Part shown: piece by piece, positions 51,948 through 61,269 of the stretch | Layout: every line of letters begins with the position of its first letter | Position numbering within the stretch: position 1 is the first letter of the stretch | NCBI GenBank assembly: GCA_910583755.1 | Contig: CAJTZO010000006.1 | Coordinates: 5,419 to 69,418 of the forward strand | Direction of reading: 5' to 3' | Length of the DNA: 64,000 nt | From: an uncultured Clostridia bacterium | Lineage (GTDB): Bacteria > Bacillota > Clostridia > Lachnospirales > Anaerotignaceae | The notes under the pieces: model-generated | Database searches by the model: none | What the model saw: the letters and a program-made list of their open reading frames with translations, nothing else | What the model was told of the DNA's origin: nothing | Translations under genes and position numbers: made by a program

Positions 51948-52838
51948 ATGTCTCTATTTCAAATTTTTAGTGATGGTGCGGCTGATATTCCAAGTGATGT
52001 TGCAAAACAATATCATATTTCTGTAATTCCTTTTTATGTTTCTTTAGACCAAAAAACATATCAAAAAGAAATTGTAGAACTTCCTCTTACCACTTTTTAT
52101 CAAAAAATGATAGAAGAAAATGTATTCCCTAAAACTTCCTTACCCCCAGTACAGGATTATATAGATAGCTTTACATTAGCATTGGAACAAGGAAAAGATA
52201 TTATTTGTTTTACAATTACTGATACTTTAAGTGGTTCTTTCCAATCTGCTATGACTGCAAAGCAAATATTACAGGAGCAATATCCTCAAAGAAAAATATA
52301 TATTGAAAATTCTTGGGCAGCTACTGGTTCTCAATATCTTATTGTAAGGGAAGCAGCACGAATGCAGCAAGCTGGTTATGATATTGATATGGTACACTCG
52401 TATGTAGAAAAAGCAAAAAAAGACAGTCGCATTTTTTTTGTTGTTGGAGCATTGAAACATTTAGAAAAAGGTGGCAGAATTGGAAAAGTTGCTGCACTTT
52501 CTGGTAGTATCTTAAATATCAAACCTTTAATTGTACTGGGAAATGGAGAAATCAATAAAGCTGGAATTGCACGCAGCCGAAAAAAAGCTATGATAAAACT
52601 ATCTGAATTAGCAAAAGAATATATGGAACAAAACCATTTTTCTATTTCTGACTTTACGGTTACCCTTGGCACCACAAACACTCCAGAAGAACCGGAAATT
52701 TTTTCAGAAATATTAAAATCTGATTTGCCTGATATAGAACTGATAGAACCCTTTCAAATTGGTGCAACTATTGCCACCCATACAGGTCCCATGACCTTAG
52801 GTGTCTGTATGAATAAAAAATTTGAAGCTTATCTGTAA
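51948..52838 (+). CDS. DegV family fatty-acid-binding protein
   Basis: The 296-aa protein belongs to the FakB/DegV group, which hold a fatty acid for phosphorylation by FakA kinase. Seen are the N-terminal SDGAADIPSDVAKQYHISVIPFYV, the TSLPPVQDY segment, TITDTLSGSFQSA and GALKHLEKGGRIGK, with C-terminal GATIATHTGPMTLGV. AAGGAGG precedes ATG 51948. The HAD phosphatase follows after 13 bases. Which fatty acid it binds is unknown. Confidence 0.92.
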   Translation: MSLFQIFSDGAADIPSDVAKQYHISVIPFYVSLDQKTYQKEIVELPLTTFYQKMIEENVFPKTSLPPVQDYIDSFTLALEQGKDIICFTITDTLSGSFQSAMTAKQILQEQYPQRKIYIENSWAATGSQYLIVREAARMQQAGYDIDMVHSYVEKAKKDSRIFFVVGALKHLEKGGRIGKVAALSGSILNIKPLIVLGNGEINKAGIARSRKKAMIKLSELAKEYMEQNHFSISDFTVTLGTTNTPEEPEIFSEILKSDLPDIELIEPFQIGATIATHTGPMTLGVCMNKKFEAYL

Positions 52839-52851
52839 AGGAGGGAAGCAT

Positions 52852-53484
52852 ATGAAACATATTATTTTTGATTTAGATGGCACTTTAATGGATTCCATGC
52901 CAGTTTGGAAAAATGTTGGAAAAGACTATCTTTCTCAATATGGTTTTGAAATTACACAAGAAATAGATGATAGAATCAAAAGACAAACGCTACCTGAAAC
53001 AGCCCTTTGTTTTAAAGAATTATTCCAGATTCCACAAACAGTTGATGAAATTGTAACAGAAATTATTGCTATGGTAGCAGAACAATATGCAAACACAGTA
53101 CCACTAAAGCCTTTTGTAAAGCAATATTTAGAAAAAGAAAAGAAAAATGGTACAAAAATGTGTATTCTAACAGCTTCTGAACCTAATTACATTTTAGCTG
53201 CTATGGAACGCCTTGATATACTACAGTATTTTGATTTTATTGCTACTTGTACAGAAATGGGATTATCAAAAAAAGACCCCCAAGTTTTTGTGCAAACAAT
53301 GCAACGACTGGGAGGAACTATGCAAAATACAATTGTCTTTGAAGATGCCCTTTATGCCATACGTTCTGCAAAAAAAGGGGGTTTTTATGTTGTTGCTGTG
53401 GCTGAAAAAACACGCCCTGCTGATTTTGAAGAAATACAGCAATTAGCTGATAACTACATTTATTCTTATGAGGAATTGTTGTAA
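52852..53484 (+). CDS. HAD-family hydrolase
   Basis: The 210-aa protein starts at ATG 52852 after AAGGAGGG; a longer start at 52822 lies inside degV. It has the nucleophile motif IFDLDGTLMDSMPVW, motif II TASEP, a Lys in LSKKDPQVF and the acidic pair in FEDALYAIRSAKKGG, like the phosphoglycolate phosphatase/phosphoglucomutase subgroup. The substrate is unknown. It is likely co-transcribed with degV. Confidence 0.88.
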   Translation: MKHIIFDLDGTLMDSMPVWKNVGKDYLSQYGFEITQEIDDRIKRQTLPETALCFKELFQIPQTVDEIVTEIIAMVAEQYANTVPLKPFVKQYLEKEKKNGTKMCILTASEPNYILAAMERLDILQYFDFIATCTEMGLSKKDPQVFVQTMQRLGGTMQNTIVFEDALYAIRSAKKGGFYVVAVAEKTRPADFEEIQQLADNYIYSYEELL

Positions 53485-53498
53485 AATTTTATTAAAAA

Positions 53499-53529
53499 TG
53501 GAAGCCTCAAAAAATACTTGAGGCTTCCA
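53499..53529 (+). terminator. hairpin after the HAD gene
   Basis: TGGAAGCCTCAA (53499-53510) pairs with TTGAGGCTTCCA (53518-53529). The T run is weak. Confidence 0.7.
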
Positions 53530-53534
53530 CTTAT

Positions 53535-53625
53535 CAAAAAACCTTGAGGACTCCATCCTCAAACATCTATAAACCTTTCAAAAGATTTGAGCAAAACTTT
53601 TAAAAAACCATGTTTCTTTAAATAA
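53535..53625 (+). repeat. intergenic repeat copy J (partial)
   Basis: It starts with AAAAACCTTGAGGACTCCATCCTCAA, a variant of the CCTTGAG/CTCAA palindrome, followed by a diverged tail. It lies between converging genes (HAD hydrolase and carB-dapF). Confidence 0.6.
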
Positions 53626-53635
53626 GGTTCGTTTT

Positions 53636-56600
53636 TTATATTTCAACAACACCTTCATATACTTTTTCTGCTTTTCCAGAAAGATACACTGCATCATCTG
53701 TATACTTAATTAGTAAATCACCACCTTTTAATTTTACGGTAATTTGTTTTTCTCGACTGCAATATCCATTTAAAACTGCGGCAACCGCGGCTGCACAAGC
53801 ACCTGTACCACAAGACCAAGTTTCTCCACTGCCTCTTTCCCAGACTCTCATTTTTAAAGTAGTGGAATTAATAATTTGTACAAATTCAATATTCACTCTT
53901 TCTGGGAAAAGTGGGCTGTATTCAAAAGCAGGACCTATTTTTTCAATATCTAAATTGTCTAAATTGTTCCAGAACACAACCGCATGTGGATTCCCCATAG
54001 AAATACAAGTAATACTATAATCTTTGTCATCTATTTTAACTGGATAATTTAATACATTTTTAAATTGCAATCCTCTAATTCTTACTGGAATTTGTTCTGG
54101 TTCTAAAATTGCCTTACCCATATTGACAGTTGCAAAATCTACAACACTATTTTGTACAAAAAGTTTTAGCTGTTTGATTCCAGAAAGGGTTTCTACTGTC
54201 ATATCTGTTTTAGGAACATACCCATTTTCATACACATATTTTCCAATACAACGAACAGCATTTCCGCACATTCTGCCCTCACTACCATCCAAATTATACA
54301 TTCTCATTTTAACATCTGCCACATCTGATTTTTCCATCAATACAACACCATCACCGCCAATACCAAAATGTCTATGAGAAAGAGAAACTGCAAGAGATTC
54401 TGGGCTTGTAATTTCATGACCATCCAAACAATTAAAATAAATATAGTCATTTCCACAAGCAGATAGCTTTGTAAATGGTAGTTTCATACGTTTTTCTCTC
54501 ATGTGGTTAATATCAATCAATTCTGTACTATATTCCGAAAAACGGCTAATTAAACTGTCAGCAAGTGCATTTGCAGTATCTAGAGAAGTCAAGCAAGGAA
54601 TGGAGTGTTCGACTGCTAAGCGGCGAATTTTTACACTGTCTAAACTTGGTAAACGTCCCTTTGAAGAAGTAGAAATAATATAATTAATCTTTCCACTTTC
54701 CAAAAGCACTTTTGAATTATCTTTTGATTCATGAATTTTATTGACTACTTTTACACTAATACCAGCTTGCAATAATACATTAGCTGTTCCTTTTGTTGCA
54801 TAGATTTCAAAACCAAGAGAAGCATATTTTTTGGTAATATCAACAATTTCTGCTTTATCTGCATCACGTACTGTTACAAACATTGCCCCTTGTTTTTTCA
54901 TTTTATATCCAGCTGCAATTAAACCTTTATAAAGTGCCTCGCTTAATGTTTTACCAATGCCTAATACTTCCCCTGTTGATTTCATTTCTGGTCCTAGCTG
55001 CACATCAACATCAATCAGTTTTTCAAAGGAGAAAACAGGTACTTTCACAGCAACATAAGGTGGTGTTTTATAAAGCCCAGTACCATAACCCATATCTTTT
55101 AATTTTTCACCCAGCATTGCTCTTGTTGCTAAATCTACCATTGGCACACCTGTCACTTTACTGATATATGGTATGGTTCTGGAAGAACGAGGATTTACCT
55201 CAATCACATAAATTTGATTTTCATAAATAACATATTGAATATTTACAAGTCCCTTTGTTTTTAAAGAAACTGCAAGATTTTTTGTATATTCAATTAATTT
55301 TTGTGTCAATTCGCCACTGACATTCCAAGCAGGATAAACTGCAATAGAGTCACCAGAGTGGATACCTGCACGTTCAATATGTTCCATAATACCCGGAATC
55401 AATATTTCTTCTCCATCACAAATAGCATCTACTTCAATTTCAACCCCCATCAAGTATTTATCAATTAAAATAGGGTTTTCAATATCATGGGAAAGAATAA
55501 TCTGCATATATTCTCGAATATCTTCATCACTATGCGCAATAATCATGTTTTGTCCACCCAAAACATAAGAAGGACGCATCAAAACAGGATAACCCAAATT
55601 ATTCGCTACTTTTAAAGCATCTTCTGTTCTCATAACAGTGTAACCAGCAGGACGTTCGATATGGAGAGATTCTAATAATTCATCAAAACGTTCTCTATCT
55701 TCTGCTGCATCAATACTATCTGCAGGAGTACCTAATATTTTAACGCCATTTGCTTCTAAAAATTTTGTTAATTTAATGGCTGTTTGTCCACCAAAAGCCA
55801 CAACAACACCATAAGGTTTTTCTGTTTTAATAATGTTCATAACATCTTCTGGTGTTAGTGCATCAAAATATAGTCTGTCTGCTGTATCAAAGTCTGTAGA
55901 AACGGTTTCCGGGTTGTTATTTGCAATGACCACTTCATAACCAGCTTCTTTTAATGCCCAAACACAATGAACAGAAGCATAGTCAAATTCAATACCTTGT
56001 CCAATACGAATAGGACCAGAACCAAATACAATAATGGTTGGTTTTCCAGAGCCATGTGTTTGAATATGTTCCAATGCTTCATTTTCTGTATCATAAGTGG
56101 AATAAAAATAAGGGGTTTCTGCCTTAAATTCTGCTGCACAGGTATCCACCATTTTAAAGACTGCTGAAACTGGATTTTTTATCGTTTGTTTGGAAAGTCT
56201 TTCAATCACTTTATCTGGATAGCCCAATTTTTTTCCTCTTAAATATAAAGCATCATCCAGTGTTTTTTCTGTTAATTCTTTTTCATAATTTACAAGATTC
56301 AACAATTTATATAAAAACCATTTATCAATTTTGGTAATATGATTAATTTTTTCTGGAGAAATTCCTCTTTTTAATGCTTCAAAGACCACAAAAAGACGTT
56401 CGTCATCACAAACATGTACTTTCTGCAATATTTGTTCTTTGGAAAGGGATTCTAATTTTGGCAGATTCAAACTATCTAAAGAAATTTCTGCGCCTCTTAC
56501 TGCTTTCATAATTGCCATTTCAAAACTAGGACCAATTGCCATTACTTCTCCTGTTGCCTTCATCTGTGTGCCCAACAAACGTTTTGCATATACAAATTTA

Positions 56601-57688
56601 TCAAAAGGCCATTTTGGCAGTTTAACAACAACATAGTCTATAGTAGGCTCAAAGCAAGCATAAGTATTGCCAGTTACTGCATTTTTAATCTCATCTAAGG
56701 TATAACCGATGGCAATTTTTGCTGCAACTTTTGCAATAGGATAACCTGTTGCTTTGGAAGCAAGTGCTGAAGAACGAGAAACACGAGGATTTACTTCTAT
56801 GACAGCATATTCAAAACTATCTGGATTTAAAGCGAATTGACAGTTGCAACCGCCTTCTACACCAAGTGCGGAAATAATATTTAAAGAAGCAGAACGAAGC
56901 ATTTGATATTCTTTGTCTGCTAATGTTACGGCGGGAGCGATAACAATAGAATCTCCTGTATGAACGCCAACAGGGTCAAAATTTTCCATACTACAAATGG
57001 TGATGACATTTCCTTTGCTGTCACGCATAACTTCAAACTCAATTTCTTTCCAACCAGAAATACATTTTTCAACTAATATTTGAGAAATAGGGGAAAGTCG
57101 CAAACCATTAGAAGCAATTTCCACAAGCTCTTGCTCATCATTACAAATACCACCACCTGTACCACCTAAAGTAAAAGCAGGACGAATAATGACAGGATAG
57201 CCAATTGTTTCCACAAAAGCAATAGCATCTTCTACCGTATTTACCACTTCAGAAGGAATAACAGGTTCTCCAATTTCAAGCATCGTATCTTTAAACATCT
57301 GTCTATCTTCTGCTTTATCAATCGTTAATGGATTTGCACCTAACAATTTTACATTGTGTTCCTTTAAAAATCCCTCTTTTGCTAATTGCATTGAAAGTGT
57401 CAAGCCTGTTTGTCCGCCTAAAGTAGAAAGAACACTATCTGGTTTTTCTTTTTCAATAATTCTTTTTAAAGTGTCAATGGTAAGAGGCTCGATATAAATA
57501 CGGTCTGCCATTGCCTTGTCTGTCATAATCGTAGCAGGATTACTATTGACAAGAACAACTTCTAAGCCCTCCTCACGTAACGTACGGCAAGCTTGTGTAC
57601 CAGCATAGTCAAATTCAGCAGCCTGTCCAATCACAATTGGACCAGAACCAATTACTAAAACTTTTTTAATATCTTGTCTTAATGGCAT
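53636..57688 (-). CDS. carB: carbamoyl-phosphate synthase large subunit fused to diaminopimelate epimerase
   Basis: The 1350-aa single chain holds a complete CarB (about 1-1060): two ATP-grasp halves (ARG motifs LVNSNPATIMTD and IANNNPETVSTD; GGTGGGICND; VIEVNPRVSRSSALASKATG and VIEVNPRSSRTIPYISKVTG) and the C-terminal allosteric MGS-like domain. Residues 1068-1350 are a full DapF with both catalytic cysteines (MCGNAVRC and SCGTGACA), NDYIYFNC and GGDGVVLM. CarB supplies carbamoyl phosphate for pyrimidines and arginine; DapF converts LL- to meso-diaminopimelate for lysine and peptidoglycan. No Shine-Dalgarno is seen before Met1068. It overlaps carA by 10 bases. Confidence 0.95.
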   Translation of the reverse strand: MPLRQDIKKVLVIGSGPIVIGQAAEFDYAGTQACRTLREEGLEVVLVNSNPATIMTDKAMADRIYIEPLTIDTLKRIIEKEKPDSVLSTLGGQTGLTLSMQLAKEGFLKEHNVKLLGANPLTIDKAEDRQMFKDTMLEIGEPVIPSEVVNTVEDAIAFVETIGYPVIIRPAFTLGGTGGGICNDEQELVEIASNGLRLSPISQILVEKCISGWKEIEFEVMRDSKGNVITICSMENFDPVGVHTGDSIVIAPAVTLADKEYQMLRSASLNIISALGVEGGCNCQFALNPDSFEYAVIEVNPRVSRSSALASKATGYPIAKVAAKIAIGYTLDEIKNAVTGNTYACFEPTIDYVVVKLPKWPFDKFVYAKRLLGTQMKATGEVMAIGPSFEMAIMKAVRGAEISLDSLNLPKLESLSKEQILQKVHVCDDERLFVVFEALKRGISPEKINHITKIDKWFLYKLLNLVNYEKELTEKTLDDALYLRGKKLGYPDKVIERLSKQTIKNPVSAVFKMVDTCAAEFKAETPYFYSTYDTENEALEHIQTHGSGKPTIIVFGSGPIRIGQGIEFDYASVHCVWALKEAGYEVVIANNNPETVSTDFDTADRLYFDALTPEDVMNIIKTEKPYGVVVAFGGQTAIKLTKFLEANGVKILGTPADSIDAAEDRERFDELLESLHIERPAGYTVMRTEDALKVANNLGYPVLMRPSYVLGGQNMIIAHSDEDIREYMQIILSHDIENPILIDKYLMGVEIEVDAICDGEEILIPGIMEHIERAGIHSGDSIAVYPAWNVSGELTQKLIEYTKNLAVSLKTKGLVNIQYVIYENQIYVIEVNPRSSRTIPYISKVTGVPMVDLATRAMLGEKLKDMGYGTGLYKTPPYVAVKVPVFSFEKLIDVDVQLGPEMKSTGEVLGIGKTLSEALYKGLIAAGYKMKKQGAMFVTVRDADKAEIVDITKKYASLGFEIYATKGTANVLLQAGISVKVVNKIHESKDNSKVLLESGKINYIISTSSKGRLPSLDSVKIRRLAVEHSIPCLTSLDTANALADSLISRFSEYSTELIDINHMREKRMKLPFTKLSACGNDYIYFNCLDGHEITSPESLAVSLSHRHFGIGGDGVVLMEKSDVADVKMRMYNLDGSEGRMCGNAVRCIGKYVYENGYVPKTDMTVETLSGIKQLKLFVQNSVVDFATVNMGKAILEPEQIPVRIRGLQFKNVLNYPVKIDDKDYSITCISMGNPHAVVFWNNLDNLDIEKIGPAFEYSPLFPERVNIEFVQIINSTTLKMRVWERGSGETWSCGTGACAAAVAAVLNGYCSREKQITVKLKGGDLLIKYTDDAVYLSGKAEKVYEGVVEI

Positions 57689-58767
57689 TCTTTGTTACCT
57701 CCCATCAATGTTATAAAACGGTCAAATAAAAACATCGTATCTCTTGGTCCACCATTTGCTTCTGGGTGAAATTGTACTGTAAAAACAGGAATTTCTTGAT
57801 AATCAATTCCCTCACAGGTATTATCATTTGCATTGATAAAGCGGACACTGCAATCTTCAGAAAGGGTATTGTTATCTACAGCATACCCATGATTTTGACT
57901 GGTAATGTAAACATTGCCTGTCACTAAATCTTTTACAGGTTGGTTTGCCCCTCTATGACCATATTTTAATTTGATTGTTTTTGCTCCTGTTGCAAGTGCA
58001 ACAAGTTGATGTCCTAAACAAATGCCAAATATCGGAATTTTTGTTTCTAATAATTTTTTAAGTTCCTTTATCACCTCTGTATTTTCGGCAGGGTCTCCAG
58101 GACCATTAGAAAGCATAATTCCATCTGGTTTCAGTTCCATGATTTGTTCATAGGTAGTATATGCAGGTACAACTATAACTTCACAGCCCCTTTTTCCCAG
58201 TTCCTGATGAATATGTTTTTTGGCACCAAAATCCATTAAAACTACTTTATATTTTGCATCTTCTGGTTTTATAGTGGTTATTTCCTGACAAGTTGTATTT
58301 TTTACAGCATCTGTAACACGATATTGTTTTAATTCTGCCACAATGTTGTCCAAATTTTCTACAGATGAAACAATACGCGCATTCATTACACCATATTCTC
58401 TAATCATTCTAGTTAACTGTCTCGTATCAATATTACAAAGACCAATGACATTCTGTTCCTTTAAAAAAGTGTCAAGATTTCCTTCTGACCGAAAATTGGA
58501 AGGTTCCTGACACCATTCTCTAACAATATATGCTTTTACATGAGAGTGTGCACTTTCAAAATCAGCAGGAATGACACCATAATTGCCAATTAAAGGAAAT
58601 GTTTGCACAACAATTTGTCCATAATAACTAGGGTCTGTTAATGTTTCAAGGTAGCCTGTCATAGCAGTTGCAAAAACAACTTCTCCTGTAATTTCGCCTT
58701 CTGCACCAAAGGCATTTCCTTCAAAAAACTGCCCATTTTCTAATACAAGATATACTTTTTTTTCCAT
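57679..58767 (-). CDS. carA: carbamoyl-phosphate synthase small (glutaminase) subunit
   Basis: The 362-aa amidotransferase subunit feeds ammonia to CarB. It has the N-terminal domain (YLVLENGQFFEGNAFGAEG, TGYLETLTDPSYYGQIV) and the class I glutamine amidotransferase domain with catalytic Cys in FGICLGHQLVALATGA and the His-Glu pair in VQFHPEANGGP. ATG 58767 is preferred because GGAGGA abuts the ATG at 58773. It overlaps carB-dapF by 10 bases. Confidence 0.95.
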   Translation of the reverse strand: MEKKVYLVLENGQFFEGNAFGAEGEITGEVVFATAMTGYLETLTDPSYYGQIVVQTFPLIGNYGVIPADFESAHSHVKAYIVREWCQEPSNFRSEGNLDTFLKEQNVIGLCNIDTRQLTRMIREYGVMNARIVSSVENLDNIVAELKQYRVTDAVKNTTCQEITTIKPEDAKYKVVLMDFGAKKHIHQELGKRGCEVIVVPAYTTYEQIMELKPDGIMLSNGPGDPAENTEVIKELKKLLETKIPIFGICLGHQLVALATGAKTIKLKYGHRGANQPVKDLVTGNVYITSQNHGYAVDNNTLSEDCSVRFINANDNTCEGIDYQEIPVFTVQFHPEANGGPRDTMFLFDRFITLMGGNKECH

Positions 58768-59139
58768 TTTCATTCCTCCGTCATTACGCTAGGGTTTTCA
58801 AATGATTCATTTTAGAGCAACACAATAAAATTGCGTGAAAAATACACAATTTTTTACATTTTATAGCATAGAATATCGTTTGTCTAGTGTTAAATTAAAA
58901 ACAGAAAGGTAATTTTTTAATTGCAAAAAAATTGTTGTATAATATAAACAACTATAAAGAAAAACAAAAAGAAATATAGGATATTATAGATAATATTTTT
59001 TTTAAAAAAGAGAACTCTATATACAACATTGATAAATAGAAGGTTTTCATCATATAGAAATTTTTTATATAAAAGCCTGTAAATATTTTGGGGTTACAAG
59101 CAGAAGTTTTTAATAGAGTAAAAAAATTTCTCCTCTCAG
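58768..59139. other. AT-rich intergenic region upstream of carA
   Basis: A weak minus-strand promoter (TAGACA, 17 bp, TAAAAT) may lie within 58830-58890. A plus-strand TATAAT at 58938-58943 has no gene behind it. I found no PyrR-type attenuator, T-box or ORF here. Confidence 0.4.
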
Positions 59140-59273
59140 CTTGTCAAAAAATCTTGAGGGCTAGCCCTCAAACGCCTCATTCTTTCTTGAAACAAAGAAC
59201 CTTAATGCAAAACTAACGTTTCGCTAAAAAGATTGATTTTATAAGGAAAAACGTTAGTTTTTCCAAACTGACA
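59140..59273 (+). repeat. intergenic repeat copy K
   Basis: In order: TCTTGAGGGCTAGCCCTCAA, CATTCTTTCTTG, AACAAAGAACCTTAATGC, AAAACTAACGTTTCGC, AAAAAGATTGATTTTATAAGG and GGAAAAACGTTAGTTTTTCC in adjacent segments. It has the same order and orientation as copies D and H. It lies downstream of purA. Confidence 0.8.
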
Positions 59274-59279
59274 GACTGA

Positions 59280-59298
59280 GGGGAGAAAAATTCTCCCC
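59280..59298 (-). terminator. hairpin after purA
   Basis: GGGGAGAA (59280-59287) pairs with TTCTCCCC (59291-59298), just past the purA stop. No T run follows on the minus strand. Confidence 0.6.
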
Positions 59299-59303
59299 TT
59301 ATT

Positions 59304-60578
59304 TTAGTACATTACAATATATTCTTCTCTTGCTGCACCAACAGATACATATTTAATACGACATTCTGACAATTCTTCAATATACTTAATATAATCTAAT
59401 GCAGCAGGTGGTAAATCTTGTGGTGTTCTACATTTTGAAATATCGCATTTCCAGCCGTCTACATATTCGATGACTGGCTTTGCAAGTGCCAATTCTGCAG
59501 AAAAAGGAAATTCTTTGGTTTCTTTTCCATGAACAGTATAGGCAGTACAAACTGGTATTTTTTCCAAATAAGAAAGCACGTCCAATTTTGTAAGAGCAAC
59601 CTCGTCACAACCTTGTACTCTGATACCATAACGGGAAGCAACTGCATCAAATGCGCCAACACGTCTTGGTCTGCCGGTTGCAGCTCCATATTCTCCACCA
59701 GCAGCACGTAGTGCTTCCCCTTCTTCTCCAAACATTTCAACAGTAAAAGGACCTTCCCCTACACAAGAAGAATATGCCTTCATAATACCAATTACATTTG
59801 TCAATTTTAAATTTGGAACACCTGCACCAATTGGAGCATAGGCAGCAATGGTGGAGGAGGAAGAAGTAAACGGATAAATACCAAAGTCAATATCCCTTAA
59901 TGCACCAAGTTGTGCTTCAAACATTACTTTTTTTCCTTCTTTGACTGCATTGTTTAAGTAAAGACCAGTATCACAAATATAATCTTTAAATTCTTGTGCA
60001 TATTTTTCTAACCAAGCAAGCATATCCTCATATTTCACTTCATCTGCAGAATATACATTTTCAATCGTCAAATTTTTCCAAGATAATATATTTTTTAAAG
60101 AAGCTTGATACTGTTCTGGATAAAGCAAATCACCCATACGAATACATTTTTTCATATATTTGTCCCCATATACTGGAGAAATGCCGCGTCTTGTGGAACC
60201 AAATTTTGCATCGCCAAGACGGTCTTCTTCTAAAATATCCAATTGTTTATGATATGGCATACAAATAATGGCTCTATCACTAATTTTTAAATTCTCAGGT
60301 GTAATTTTTACACCAGCATCTGTTAACTTTTTCTTTTCATTACTCAAATGCTCCAAATCAATTACCATACCTGTTCCCATAATATTGACAACATTTTCAC
60401 GGAGAATTCCAGAAGGTAATAGATTTAATATAAATTTGCCTTTGTCATTGATAACAGTATGCCCTGCATTATTTCCTCCTTGATAGCGAGAAACGATGTC
60501 ATAATTTTCAGAAAGAAGGTCAACCATTCTTCCTTTTCCTTCATCGCCCCAATTAATACCTACTATTGATGTTAACAT
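59304..60578 (-). CDS. purA: adenylosuccinate synthase
   Basis: The 424-aa GTP-dependent enzyme joins IMP and aspartate in AMP synthesis. It opens with VGINWGDEGKGRMVDLL (phosphate-binding loop with catalytic Asp), followed by RYQGGNNAGHTV (His), STRRGISPVYGDKYMK and the GRPRRVGAFDAVA base/GTP segment. It has normal length. A promoter lies at 60652-60623. Confidence 0.95.
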   Translation of the reverse strand: MLTSIVGINWGDEGKGRMVDLLSENYDIVSRYQGGNNAGHTVINDKGKFILNLLPSGILRENVVNIMGTGMVIDLEHLSNEKKKLTDAGVKITPENLKISDRAIICMPYHKQLDILEEDRLGDAKFGSTRRGISPVYGDKYMKKCIRMGDLLYPEQYQASLKNILSWKNLTIENVYSADEVKYEDMLAWLEKYAQEFKDYICDTGLYLNNAVKEGKKVMFEAQLGALRDIDFGIYPFTSSSSTIAAYAPIGAGVPNLKLTNVIGIMKAYSSCVGEGPFTVEMFGEEGEALRAAGGEYGAATGRPRRVGAFDAVASRYGIRVQGCDEVALTKLDVLSYLEKIPVCTAYTVHGKETKEFPFSAELALAKPVIEYVDGWKCDISKCRTPQDLPPAALDYIKYIEELSECRIKYVSVGAAREEYIVMY

Positions 60579-60622
60579 AATGATAACACATCCTTTCCAA
60601 TGTGGTAAACTGCAACATATAG

Positions 60623-60652
60623 ATTATAGTATAATTTCCATAGTAAAATCAA
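60623..60652 (-). promoter_or_regulatory. promoter for purA
   Basis: On the minus strand TTGATT (60652-60647), 18 bp, TATAAT (60628-60623). Confidence 0.65.
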
Positions 60653-60678
60653 GTTTTTCTGTTATTTCTGTCAGAATT

Positions 60679-60707
60679 TTGTTTTTTTATTACAATAGAA
60701 TTATAAA
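60679..60707 (+). promoter_or_regulatory. promoter for the second sigma/anti-sigma pair
   Basis: TTGTTT (60679-60684), 17 bp, TATAAA (60702-60707), divergent from purA. Confidence 0.5.
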
Positions 60708-60732
60708 ATACAAGAACAAAGGGGGCGAAAAA

Positions 60733-61269
60733 ATGGAAGAACAGAAACTATTAGACTTATTGCAAAAGCAACCAGAAAAAGCTTTAGAACAGATCATGAA
60801 ACAGTATATGGGGCTATGTTATACTATTGTTAAAAATCGGTTAGCAGATTTTTCTCAACAAGAGATAGAAGAATGTGTAAGTGATGTTTTTGTAGATATT
60901 TTTAATGGAAGAAAACATATTTCTTTAGAAAAAGGGTCTTTAAAAACATATATCTGTGTTATTGCAAGAAGAAAAGCAGGGCAAAGATACAAAACTTTAG
61001 TAGAAAAACAATTTTTATCTTTGACAGAAGAATTGCCAATACCAAAAAATGAATATGAGCAAATGGAAAATCGTTCCTTATTATTACAGTGTATTGCAGA
61101 ATTAGGAGAACCAGACAGCCACATTTTTATGATGAAATATTATTTCGGATATAGTACAAAAATGATAGCACAAAAATTCCAGTTAAAAGAAAACACAGTT
61201 GATAAAAAAATACAAAGAGGATTGAAAAAATTAAAAAAAGCATTGGAAGGAGGCGTATATTATGGATAA
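60733..61269 (+). CDS. sigma-70 family (ECF-type) RNA polymerase sigma factor
   Basis: The 178-aa protein starts at ATG 60733 after GGGGGCGA; the 51 upstream codons in frame cross the promoter region and are dropped. Region 2 is seen as ALEQIMKQYMGLCYTIVKNRLADFSQQEIEECVSDVFVDIFNG and region 4 as IFMMKYYFGYSTKMIAQKFQLKENTVDKKIQRGLKKL. It overlaps the DUF4179-like anti-sigma gene by 8 bases, a layout common in Clostridia. Confidence 0.9.
   Translation: MEEQKLLDLLQKQPEKALEQIMKQYMGLCYTIVKNRLADFSQQEIEECVSDVFVDIFNGRKHISLEKGSLKTYICVIARRKAGQRYKTLVEKQFLSLTEELPIPKNEYEQMENRSLLLQCIAELGEPDSHIFMMKYYFGYSTKMIAQKFQLKENTVDKKIQRGLKKLKKALEGGVYYG

Noticed and set aside
58768..59139. PyrR-type attenuator upstream of carA
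   Set aside because: No conserved PyrR-binding loop or terminator pair was recognised.
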